Of a DNA stretch of 25,061 nucleotides, positions 18,020 to 25,061 are shown in pieces. Made by a program: the position numbers and the translations under genes. Positions within the stretch are counted from its first letter, which is position 1. Each line of letters starts with the position of its first letter. The notes beneath the pieces were generated by a model. The model saw only the letters and a program-made list of their open reading frames with translations, made no database searches and had not been told where the DNA came from. The DNA is from Gemmatimonadales bacterium UBA4456 (GTDB lineage Bacteria > Gemmatimonadota > Gemmatimonadetes > Longimicrobiales > Gaopeijiaceae): positions 9,708-34,768 of the forward strand of contig DGOW01000092.1 of NCBI GenBank assembly GCA_002390225.1, written 5' to 3'.

Positions 18020-19531
18020 ATGAAGCACATGACGCGAGCGCTCGTCGGTGGGCTGGGAGTCACCGTCCTGCTCGTTGGCTGCGGAGGCGAAGACATGCGG
18101 GGATTTCCCACCAGCGACGGGTCGGAAGAACAACTTATTGCTCGGGCTGCATCGTACGAACTCGACACTGAGTACGTGCCACCGCCGGGTGAGGCGCTTC
18201 ACCACCACACGGCAGGGTTCGCGAAGATTCTCTGCTCGGGTGTCTTCATCACCGGGCTCGACGCAGATGATGCTGCAGCGAACGTAGGTGGCTTCATCTC
18301 ACCGTTCGACGAGCGCCAGTACGTGGTCGATACAGTGATCGACTACGAGCAGCAGATGGTTTCCCTCACGCTTCCCGATGGCGTGACAAGGACGGCCCGC
18401 CGCTACGGCAACCAGGGCTGTGTCGCACACCCGATCGGCCAGAGCGAGGTGTTTTTCACTCCGTCCGAGGTCGAGCGGGATCTGCCGCCTGCCGAGACGA
18501 CACCATGGCCGATGGGTGATGTCCTGCCTGACGACGCGTGGCCGGCTGAGCTCGATATGGAGAAGGTCGAGCAGGCACTTGAAGCAGGCTTCGGTCCGCC
18601 TGAGGCGCGCACACTCGGGCTTGTCGTCACGTACAACGGACGCATCCTCGGTGAGCGGTATGGAGATGGGATCGACATCCATACGCCGCTGGAAAGCTGG
18701 TCGATGACGAAGAGCCTGACGGGCACGCTGATCGGTGTGCTCATCGAGCAAGGTGTCTATGACCTGTGGGAGCCGGCTCCGATCCCCGAATGGCAGGGTG
18801 AGGGCGACCCCCGTCAGGAGATTCGCATTGGGGACATCATGCGGATGTCGAGCGGCATCAGAATCAACGCCCCCGCCGACCCGGACTTCAACGAAGACTT
18901 CTACGCCGACCATTATTACCTGTATACGGGAACGGTGAACTCCTACGAGTACGCTGCGACCCGGCCACAGCAGTGGCCACCCAACACCATCGGCCGCTAC
19001 AGAAACACCGACCCAGTCCTTGCCAGCTACCTCGTTCGTCTCGGTGTCGAAGGGGCTGGAATGGACTACCACTCGTTCCCGCAGCAGCATCTTTTCGACA
19101 GGATCGGCGTTCGTGACGGACTGATTGAGACTGACCCGTACGGCAACTTTCTCGGTCAGGGACTGGCCTTCATGCCGGCCAGGGACTGGGCAAGGCTTGG
19201 AAACCTTTATTTGCAGGACGGCATCTGGGAGGGTGAGAGAGTTCTTCCGGAGGGGTACGCTGACTATGCGTCTGAGGTGGCGCCGGCCTGGGATGCGGAT
19301 GGTCGTCGGATTTACGGAGGAGCGTTCTTCTGGGTGAACGGAGAAGGAGGCCTCGGTATTCCGGACACTGCGTACCGCATGCTCGGCGCAGGAGGTCAGA
19401 GTACGACGATCATTCCGACCCACGGGCTCGTCGTGGTGCGTCTCGGAAAGTACACCGGTGCGGGCGAGGGTGGTGATGCCCTGGAAGAGGCCTTCCGGTT
19501 GTTGATGGAGGCGGTGCCGCCGATTCAGTAA
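18020..19531 (+). CDS. Beta-lactamase-fold serine hydrolase lipoprotein
   Basis: This 503-residue protein has a lipoprotein signal peptide; the lipobox is LVGC with Cys 21, so it is membrane-anchored in the envelope. The C-terminal half is the class C beta-lactamase/penicillin-binding fold (PF00144). SMTK at 228-231 gives nucleophile S228 and base K231. GRYRN provides the Tyr-x-Asn motif (Y327, N329), and GAGGQS late in the protein replaces the third K/H-x-G motif. Residues 22-175 form an N-terminal extension with C72 and C134, seen as AKILCSGVFITGLD and GNQGCVAHP, which looks like a separate small domain. Family members are esterases, D-aminopeptidases or peptidoglycan hydrolases; true beta-lactamase activity should not be assumed. 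The gene is monocistronic, divergent from the exported pair and convergent with the PPC lipoprotein gene. A second in-frame ATG at 18029 is also possible. Confidence 0.88.
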   Translation: MKHMTRALVGGLGVTVLLVGCGGEDMRGFPTSDGSEEQLIARAASYELDTEYVPPPGEALHHHTAGFAKILCSGVFITGLDADDAAANVGGFISPFDERQYVVDTVIDYEQQMVSLTLPDGVTRTARRYGNQGCVAHPIGQSEVFFTPSEVERDLPPAETTPWPMGDVLPDDAWPAELDMEKVEQALEAGFGPPEARTLGLVVTYNGRILGERYGDGIDIHTPLESWSMTKSLTGTLIGVLIEQGVYDLWEPAPIPEWQGEGDPRQEIRIGDIMRMSSGIRINAPADPDFNEDFYADHYYLYTGTVNSYEYAATRPQQWPPNTIGRYRNTDPVLASYLVRLGVEGAGMDYHSFPQQHLFDRIGVRDGLIETDPYGNFLGQGLAFMPARDWARLGNLYLQDGIWEGERVLPEGYADYASEVAPAWDADGRRIYGGAFFWVNGEGGLGIPDTAYRMLGAGGQSTTIIPTHGLVVVRLGKYTGAGEGGDALEEAFRLLMEAVPPIQ

Positions 19532-19617
19532 CCGGCGCTGGGTGTTGCGTCGCTACCCATGCGGCTTCTGCTCTCGGCTTCGAACGCGTGATGTCCATCG
19601 ACGTTCAGCACACGTCA

Positions 19618-19649
19618 GAGGCCCACGCCCCCTCGGGGGTGCGGGCCTC
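19618..19649. terminator. Bidirectional hairpin terminator
   Basis: GAGGCCC (19618-19624) pairs with GGGCCTC (19643-19649) and CCCC pairs with GGGG around a CTCG loop; one A-C mismatch and one G-T wobble lie in the middle. It sits between two convergent stops (19531 on plus, 19673 on minus) and can serve both strands. T tracts on either side are weak. Confidence 0.65.
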
Positions 19650-19672
19650 ACTCGTTGTGCTTGTGGCGCAGA

Positions 19673-20884
19673 TTAGCGCACGCGGATCTCGTACGAGCCG
19701 CCGTCGCTCCCGAGCGACGACGCAACCACACGATAGATGCCGCTCTCCGGCAGCGTGAACTCGATGCGCGAGTCCAGATTGCCCGCGCTGTCGTCGTCAG
19801 TCATGCGTTCGGTGATGCCGGGGCCCATGAGATGCAGGTAGCTGTCGAAGTCTTGGGAGAGCATGTCGATCGTGACCCCCTGTCCAGCATCTCCCCGAAA
19901 CGCCCATGCCTGGACCGGTCGTCCCTCAATCGTCGGATCCAGTTCGGAGAGCGTACCGTAGGAGGATGACCCAAGGCGCAGCGATCGACCGTCAAAAGAC
20001 AGTTCGGACATCTGGATCGCCCGAGTCACGGTTAGTGAGTACGCCCCGCTGGCGCCCGTACTGAGCGCCGCTGCTCCTACGGTGTACGTCCCTGTCTCCG
20101 GGAACGTGACAGTGATCTGCGAGTCGAGGTCGCCCCCGCTGTCGTCATCGGTGAGCGCTGCGGCCAACCCTGGTCCGGTCAGATAGAGGTAGGCATCGAA
20201 GTCATCCGAGCGGTGTGATACCACCAGGGTCTCACCGGCTGTCCCCTGAAGTTCCCACACCTGGATCGGACGACCGTCCTGGATGGAGCGTTCTTCACCC
20301 GTCAGGGTTCCGGATATCGGAGTACCGACCTCAATAGACCCCTGCGGCGGGACGGCTGTGAGCGCAGAAGTGTCGACACCACCACAGTAGGTTTCTGCCG
20401 CTGCCTGAGGTGAATCGCTCAGTCGTAAGCGGTACGGTCCGGCCATATCGGGGGAAATGGCGCTAGCCACCACGCGGAAGGTTCCAGTCTCGAGGACCGT
20501 GAAGTCGATTCGGGCGTGGCAGGCGCCGCCGCTGTCATCGTCACTGAGTGGCGTGCCAAGTCCGGGGCCGACGATGTAGAGGTACGCGTCGAAGTCCCCC
20601 GAGATGAGGTCCACGGAGACCGTCTGACCCTGCTGCCCCTCGAACGACCACGCCTCCAGATAGGTGCCGCTGGCCGAGGTGTAGTCTGACGCAGAGAGTG
20701 CCCCCAACGCCTCCTCACCAAGGCGGATCTCCCGTCCGTCCGTCTCAAGCAGAGTCAGAACGGAGACCCCCTCGTCGTCTCCCAAGAGTTCCCACAGATC
20801 CACGGGGATGCACCCGCCCAGGAAGAGCGTGAGTGCGAGCATCGCCCATGTACATCGGGTGAGAGAACGGTTGAGAACGAGCAT
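19673..20884 (-). CDS. Lipoprotein with three PPC domains
   Basis: This 403-residue protein has a lipobox LGGC (Cys 25) after a hydrophobic signal. It contains three tandem copies of a roughly 100-residue bacterial pre-peptidase C-terminal domain (PF04151 type), at about 52-155, 184-287 and 301-402. Each copy shows the same order: a Trp-x-Phe/Leu strand (AWSFEG, VWELQG, AWAFRG), then DFDAYLY or DFDSYLH followed by a GPG turn, then DDDSGG or DDDSAG, then ETGTF/ETGTY/ESGIY. PPC domains are beta-sandwiches usually appended to secreted peptidases and often trimmed after export; here they make up the whole protein and no peptidase domain is present. C122 and C167 could form a disulfide. GGAG lies seven bases before the ATG, supporting the start. 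The role is likely surface binding, but this is not shown. Confidence 0.88.
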   Translation of the reverse strand: MLVLNRSLTRCTWAMLALTLFLGGCIPVDLWELLGDDEGVSVLTLLETDGREIRLGEEALGALSASDYTSASGTYLEAWSFEGQQGQTVSVDLISGDFDAYLYIVGPGLGTPLSDDDSGGACHARIDFTVLETGTFRVVASAISPDMAGPYRLRLSDSPQAAAETYCGGVDTSALTAVPPQGSIEVGTPISGTLTGEERSIQDGRPIQVWELQGTAGETLVVSHRSDDFDAYLYLTGPGLAAALTDDDSGGDLDSQITVTFPETGTYTVGAAALSTGASGAYSLTVTRAIQMSELSFDGRSLRLGSSSYGTLSELDPTIEGRPVQAWAFRGDAGQGVTIDMLSQDFDSYLHLMGPGITERMTDDDSAGNLDSRIEFTLPESGIYRVVASSLGSDGGSYEIRVR

Positions 20885-21273
20885 GTCAGGGCTCCGTGTG
20901 TTTCGGCATCGGCTTCGTCGATCAGTACAATGATATCTACTGCATGAGGCGGGCCAGAGTCTTGTTAGGGCTCGAAGGGGTCATGCGGTAGTCGTCGTCG
21001 CCGAAGTGATGGTTATCTGCCGGTGGTCGGACAAAAAGTGCGGCATTACGCGATGCCTTGTGCTGGCGCGCGGCCTCGTACGATGACTCGAAAGGCACGA
21101 TCTACATCGAGTGTGTGTAAGAGTCGGACCTGAAAACCAGCCAGCTCCTGCGTTGTGCGCGAACCAAGGAGCTGTGCAGCTCAAATTCCACCGGATGGTC
21201 TGAGACGATCCCCCTGCCGACTTGGACGTCGCGACGCGACTGTGATCTGAACGCCCTGAGGACCACTGGCACT
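20885..21273. other. Long divergent intergenic region
   Basis: These 389 bases separate the PPC lipoprotein and patatin genes, which point away from each other. I see no convincing gene: short frames on either strand lack ribosome sites and domain character. A TATCAT on the minus strand (20935-20930) could be a -10 element for the lipoprotein gene, but has no good -35 partner. Two inverted repeats occur, GGCAT/ATGCC at 21042-21057 and the longer one described separately. No tRNA-like cloverleaf was found by eye. Confidence 0.4.
21142..21174. repeat. Inverted repeat upstream of the patatin gene
   Basis: CAGCTCCT (21142-21149) and AGGAGCTG (21167-21174) are perfect eight-base arms with a 17-base spacer, about 100 bases before the patatin start. 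Within RNA this forms a hairpin; as DNA it could be an operator. The sequence AGGAG in the right arm resembles a Shine-Dalgarno, but no start codon in a long frame follows it. Confidence 0.4.
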
Positions 21274-23442
21274 TTGGCTCAGTGGATCCTCTGCGTCCTC
21301 ACGCTTGGCCTCCTTGTAGCTGCTCCGGTGCGCGGGGCTGCGCAGGTGACAGGCCCGAGTTCAACCGAGGCACCCCGGGTGGGCCTGGTCTTGAGTGGAG
21401 GAGGCGCGAAAGGCTTTGCGCACGTTGGCGTGATCGAAGCGCTCGAGGAGGCTGGCCTGCGGATCGACGTGGTCGCCGGCACCAGCATGGGGAGCATGGT
21501 CGGAGGACTGTATGCGATCGGTACCTCCACCGACTCGATCAAGGGACTCATCCGGCGCGCGGATTGGAGCCGAGCGCTCAGCGATGACGTCGATCGGGAG
21601 TTACGCTTTCTGCACGAGCGTCGGCTGGACGAGCGAACCGTAGTGACGCTCCCCATCCAGGACGGTCGGGTGGGTCTCCCGGTGGGTGTCGCCGCGGGCT
21701 CGAACATTCTGCGCCTGGCCGAACTGTCGACATGGCCGTTCGCGACGGTCCATTCGTTTGACGATCTGCCCCGTCCATTCGTGGCGGTGGCAACCGATAT
21801 CGAGACCGGTGAAGCGGTCGTTCTCCGGAAGGGCACACTGTCTGAAGCGATGCGGGCGAGCGCTGGGCTTCCGGGGGTGCTCGAACCCTTCGAGATCGAC
21901 GGCCGGTTACTCGTGGACGGCGCCGTGGTCCGCAATCTCCCTGCCGAGGACGCTCAAGCGCTTGGCGCCGATGTGCTTGTCTGTAGCGATGTCTCGGATG
22001 AACCGGTGGGGCGTGAGGAACTCGGCTCCCTGCTCGACGTTCTCGATCAGGTGATGTCCTTTTCCATCGAAGAAAAGACGGCCGAACAGAGGCGGCTCTG
22101 CGACGTCCTGATTCGCCCCGAGCTGGACGGCCTCTCGATGTTGGACTTCGCGCAATTTGAAGAGTGGTTCATGCGGGGTGAGGAAGCTGTGCGAGCTCAC
22201 CACGATGCCATTGTGAAGATCGCTGACCTCCAGAGCGGCGTGACGGCCGACCGCTGGCCGATTGGCCAGGCCGACTCGGTTACGATCGCATCGATTGCGG
22301 TGCAGGGCGTCGAACGGGAGCGCAGCAAAGCGGTTGTACTCGCGCAGCTGGGACTGCAACCCGGGGAATGGGTTCATGCCGCCGATCTGGAGGACCGTCT
22401 TAGAAACCTGGATACGACCGATCTGTTCGGGCTTGTTCGCTATCGACTGGATGAGGTGCCGGGAGGTGTCCGACTCACGCTGACCGTTGAGGAGAGGCCA
22501 AGAAATCAAGCTGGCCTGGGGCTTCGGTACGATGACGAGCGCCGGGCAGCGCTTCTTTTTACGGCCACGCTGCATAATCTGGTGCGCTATGGATCGGTAA
22601 CACGGTTTGATCTGAGGGTCGGTGCCGAGACTCAGGCTCGGATTTCCTACTTGCGACGACGGGAGGTTACAGGACGTCTCGAGGGTGGTACGTCTCTGGG
22701 GTGGAGTCAGGGGGAACTTCGGTTAGCGGGACTGAGGCGACCGCGCTCGGGTATTGAGGTGAGCAGTGTATCGACCATGTTTGGCCTTGGCCTGGGGCGG
22801 ACTACGTTCCTCGGCGCAGAGGCGCTGGGCGAATGGACGGTCCTCGCGGAGCAAGGGTACCCCGACGTCATGCTCGGCTCGCTTTCTGCGGTTCTGGATC
22901 ATGAGTCGCTCGATCGGATCGATGTGCCGACTCGAGGGGCTGACATCCGTGCGCGTTGGGAATTCGGCATATCGGACCTGACGCCCGGGGAGGCGTTTTC
23001 TCACTTCTCCTCATCCGCTCGCCTGTACATCCCGCTTCATGAATGGGTCACTGCGGATATCGGCTTTTTTGCCGGCTCTGGTCGCGGATTGGATCTACCT
23101 CTTCACCGCGGCTTTCTGGTCGGTGGCGCGCACCCGTCGGCCATATTCGCGAATACCACCCAACCGCTCTTCCACGGTGTGCCCACGCAGGAACTTGCGG
23201 GAAGTACCGCTCAGATCGGTCGTGCTGGCCTACGTGTCGACCTGACGGCAGGATTGAACGTCCGCTGGGGTGTGGATGTCGGTGCTGTGAGAGACGATTG
23301 GCAGTTCCCCATCGAGGATCCCCTCTGGGCGTGGGCTCTGACTCTTGGAGCGAACACGATTGTGGGTCCGGTCAGGGTGGAGTGGGGCAGTGCGAACGAA
23401 TTTGACGATCGATTCACAATCAGTGTCGGGCGGCGTTTTTGA
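21274..23442 (+). CDS. Patatin-like phospholipase with POTRA and outer-membrane barrel (PlpD-like)
   Basis: This 722-residue protein is built like type Vd autotransporters. A signal peptide (hydrophobic core 5-17, cut near GAAQ) precedes the patatin domain (about 35-325). The domain has the oxyanion loop SGGGAKG (41-47), the nucleophile S71 in GTSMG (69-73) and the catalytic D215 in DGA. A single POTRA domain covers about 337-408 (IASIAVQGVERERSK, ending LTLTVEERPR), followed by a BamA-like beta barrel from about 412 that ends in VGRRF, the C-terminal Phe needed for barrel assembly. The patatin part acts as a lipid acyl hydrolase and is probably surface-exposed or secreted. The start is a TTG at 21274: the frame is closed by TAA at 21118 and no other ATG, GTG or TTG lies between. 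GAGGA precedes it by eleven bases, a long spacing. Confidence 0.93.
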   Translation: MAQWILCVLTLGLLVAAPVRGAAQVTGPSSTEAPRVGLVLSGGGAKGFAHVGVIEALEEAGLRIDVVAGTSMGSMVGGLYAIGTSTDSIKGLIRRADWSRALSDDVDRELRFLHERRLDERTVVTLPIQDGRVGLPVGVAAGSNILRLAELSTWPFATVHSFDDLPRPFVAVATDIETGEAVVLRKGTLSEAMRASAGLPGVLEPFEIDGRLLVDGAVVRNLPAEDAQALGADVLVCSDVSDEPVGREELGSLLDVLDQVMSFSIEEKTAEQRRLCDVLIRPELDGLSMLDFAQFEEWFMRGEEAVRAHHDAIVKIADLQSGVTADRWPIGQADSVTIASIAVQGVERERSKAVVLAQLGLQPGEWVHAADLEDRLRNLDTTDLFGLVRYRLDEVPGGVRLTLTVEERPRNQAGLGLRYDDERRAALLFTATLHNLVRYGSVTRFDLRVGAETQARISYLRRREVTGRLEGGTSLGWSQGELRLAGLRRPRSGIEVSSVSTMFGLGLGRTTFLGAEALGEWTVLAEQGYPDVMLGSLSAVLDHESLDRIDVPTRGADIRARWEFGISDLTPGEAFSHFSSSARLYIPLHEWVTADIGFFAGSGRGLDLPLHRGFLVGGAHPSAIFANTTQPLFHGVPTQELAGSTAQIGRAGLRVDLTAGLNVRWGVDVGAVRDDWQFPIEDPLWAWALTLGANTIVGPVRVEWGSANEFDDRFTISVGRRF

Positions 23443-23460
23443 TGCCTGTCCACCTTGGCT

Positions 23461-23483
23461 CACACCCGATCTGTTATCGTGTG
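23461..23483 (+). terminator. Weak hairpin after the patatin gene
   Basis: CACAC pairs with GTGTG and GAT with ATC around a CTGTT loop, with two bulged bases, 18 bases after the stop. There is no T tract. It may be a weak terminator or overlap a promoter for the downstream gene. Confidence 0.25.
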
Positions 23484-23565
23484 GCTGTGGGAAGGACCAG
23501 TATGGTCACGCCCGACCCCAGGCTTGGTTGATCGGGTGACCCGACGCACATGGATACACGGGACA

Positions 23566-23571
23566 GAGGGG
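23566..23571 (+). promoter_or_regulatory. Ribosome binding site fixing the DUF5916 gene start
   Basis: GAGGGG ends five bases before the GTG at 23577. It selects this GTG over the upstream in-frame ATG at 23550 and gives an N terminus, MKKSVLVV, that forms a normal signal peptide. Confidence 0.6.
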
Positions 23572-23576
23572 TGGAC

Positions 23577-25061
23577 GTGAAGAAGTCGGTTCTGGTCGTA
23601 TTGGCGTTGGCAGCGTTTGATTCGCCCCAGCAGATCGTCGCTCAGATCGGTTCACCCTCGGCGGTCGCGAGCCGTATTCAGAACGCTCCCGAGATCGACG
23701 GCGTACTGGACGAAGCGTTCTGGCAAACGATCCCCGTCATCTCCGACTTCGTGCAACGCGAACCGGTGGATGGTGCGTTGCCTTCGGAGCGGACTGAGGT
23801 GCGGATCGCATACGATGAGGGCAATCTCTACTTCGGATTCGTTCTCTATGACTCGCAGCCGGAGCTGATCCGGCGAAGCATCCTGCATCGCGAGGGGCGG
23901 ATTGATCAGGATGACCACATCTGGATCGGACTCGACACGTACAACGACGATCGTAACGGGTACATCTTCGAGCTGAACTCGTTCGGCACGCAGGGCGACG
24001 CCTTGTTCAATGACGAGTCGATGTCGTCCGACGACTGGAACTGGGAGGGCGTGTATGAGAGCGAAGCGCGAATCACCAGCGAGGGGTGGACGCTCGAGGT
24101 CGCCATCCCGTTCACGACGATCCGCTTTTCGGACGTCGAGGCTCCGGAGATGGGGATCGCGATCCGGCGTGCGATCCGGCGGAAGAACGAAGAGGTCTAC
24201 TGGCCACACATTCCGCAGGAGTACCGCAGCGGCTTCATGACCGTATCGCAGTACGCAACGCTCAGCGGCCTGGAGGACCTTAGTCGGGGCCGCTATATGG
24301 AGGTCAAACCCTTCGGTATCGCCGGTATTCAGAAGAGGGCAGGGGAAGAGAGCGATGTGATCGAAGATCTCGGTGTCGATTTCAAGTACGCGCTCACCTC
24401 GAATCTGGCCCTCGATCTCACCTACAACACCGACTTTGCCCAGGTCGAGGCTGACAACGTCCAGATCAACCTGACTCGCTTCTCGCTCTTCTTTCCCGAG
24501 AAACGGGAGTTCTTCCTCGAGCGGGCGGGCCTCTTTTCCTTCGGTAAGGCGCGAGACACCGAGGTCTTTTTCAGTCGGCGGGTGGGGCGGACGAATGACA
24601 TCATTGGTGGCGGTCGGCTCACCGGTCAGGTGGGTCCGCTCTCCATCGGGGTGCTCAGCCTCCAGACAGACGACCTGAGTGACGGACCGAACGTCGTGAC
24701 ACCAGGCGCGAACAATTCGGTGCTACGCCTTCGGGCTGATGTCATGCCTCGTACCACGCTGGGCGGGATTTTCACCAGCCTTCAGAACGGAGACGGTCAC
24801 AATCGCGTTGTCGGGGTCGACACTCAGGTGCGTTTCTGGAACAGCAGCAGCCTCGATGCCTGGTGGGCCAATGTGCGCGACTCCGATGCAGGCAACTCGA
24901 ATGCCGGCGCCGTGGAACTGAAGCTTCAGCCAGAGCGCTGGTACTCCGTGACCGGCAACCTTCAGAGTGTTGACGAGAACTTCGACCCCTCTCTCGGCTT
25001 CGTGCGCCGACGGGATATCGTCAAATACGGAGGGACGCTTGCGTATACGCCCCGCTTTGAG
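23577..25061 (+). CDS. DUF5916 outer-membrane protein with CBM9-like domain (3' end missing)
   Basis: The frame is open to the right edge; 495 residues are visible. The start is the GTG preceded by GAGGGG, giving MKKSVLVVLALAAF as signal peptide, with a likely cut near IVAQ (20-23). A carbohydrate-binding family 9-like beta-sandwich follows: IDGVLDEAFW (40-49) at its start, AYDEGNLYFGFVLYDS (78-93), DDHIWIGLDTY (112-122) and GWTLEVAIPFTTIRF (170-184). From about residue 230 the DUF5916 part begins, recognised by FFPEKREFFLE (305-315) and long runs of alternating strands as in a TonB-receptor-like barrel. Members are usually 700-900 residues, so a third or more is missing. Their ligand is unknown; they are frequent in Gemmatimonadota and Bacteroidota. 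The gene lies 134 bases after the patatin gene on the same strand. Confidence 0.88.
   Translation, partial: MKKSVLVVLALAAFDSPQQIVAQIGSPSAVASRIQNAPEIDGVLDEAFWQTIPVISDFVQREPVDGALPSERTEVRIAYDEGNLYFGFVLYDSQPELIRRSILHREGRIDQDDHIWIGLDTYNDDRNGYIFELNSFGTQGDALFNDESMSSDDWNWEGVYESEARITSEGWTLEVAIPFTTIRFSDVEAPEMGIAIRRAIRRKNEEVYWPHIPQEYRSGFMTVSQYATLSGLEDLSRGRYMEVKPFGIAGIQKRAGEESDVIEDLGVDFKYALTSNLALDLTYNTDFAQVEADNVQINLTRFSLFFPEKREFFLERAGLFSFGKARDTEVFFSRRVGRTNDIIGGGRLTGQVGPLSIGVLSLQTDDLSDGPNVVTPGANNSVLRLRADVMPRTTLGGIFTSLQNGDGHNRVVGVDTQVRFWNSSSLDAWWANVRDSDAGNSNAGAVELKLQPERWYSVTGNLQSVDENFDPSLGFVRRRDIVKYGGTLAYTPRFE

Noticed and set aside
17741..18208. N-terminal extension of the exported protein gene up to 18208
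   Set aside because: The 156 added residues are Arg/Ser/His-rich, overlap the start of the divergent serine hydrolase and would bury a good signal peptide.
18299..19423. A 374-codon minus-strand frame antisense to the serine hydrolase
   Set aside because: The plus strand carries clear S-x-x-K and Y-x-N motifs; the antisense frame is an Arg/Val/His-rich shadow without start signals.
20885..21273. Possible tRNA, because of AGCTCAAATTCC near 21177 resembling a T-arm
   Set aside because: No matching acceptor stem, anticodon arm or D-arm could be built around it.

Overview
The window looks like a chromosomal stretch of a GC-rich, diderm bacterium, most likely Gemmatimonadota or a neighbour in the FCB group. 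The reasons are a GldG-like/DUF4340 pair, a DUF4837-type lipoprotein, a DUF5916 outer-membrane protein, a large M14 peptidase with a C-terminal amidotransferase-like domain, several lipoproteins and outer-membrane proteins, and frequent GTG/TTG starts without strong Shine-Dalgarno sites. This placement is inferred from gene content; no rRNA is present to confirm it.

Layout. Positions 1-2060 (+) hold the end of an ABC-transporter auxiliary module: a GldG-like protein cut by the window edge, overlapping by ATGA with a DUF4340 protein. Positions 2122-10874 (-) hold a co-directional block, in transcription order: an M3 oligopeptidase, a DUF4837-like lipoprotein, dnaE (replicative DNA polymerase III alpha) and an ALDH7/antiquitin-type aldehyde dehydrogenase. 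Positions 11121-16668 (+) hold a tiny, extremely acidic Trp-containing protein, an exported two-domain rhodanese, an exported M14 zinc carboxypeptidase, a rhomboid protease and a YigZ/IMPACT protein. Positions 16692-17740 (-) hold an exported protein of unknown function tightly coupled to a Tat-exported PCYCYC-like cysteine protein. Position 18020-19531 (+) is a beta-lactamase-fold serine hydrolase lipoprotein. It converges on 19673-20884 (-), a lipoprotein with three pre-peptidase C-terminal (PPC) domains, with a strong hairpin terminator between them. Positions 21274-23442 (+) encode a patatin-POTRA-barrel protein of the PlpD (type Vd) kind. From 23577 to the right edge (+) runs a DUF5916 outer-membrane protein that is cut by the window.

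The common theme is envelope biology: at least nine of the sixteen genes carry signal peptides or lipoboxes, and several are hydrolases (M14, rhomboid, serine hydrolase, patatin). Only DnaE, the aldehyde dehydrogenase, M3 peptidase and YigZ look like cytosolic housekeeping proteins. I see no transposon, prophage, CRISPR array, tRNA or rRNA. The least-explained items are the acidic mini-protein in front of the rhodanese (11121-11324) and the two-gene exported unit with the PCYCYC-like protein (16692-17740); both are plausible but unproven as new small systems.
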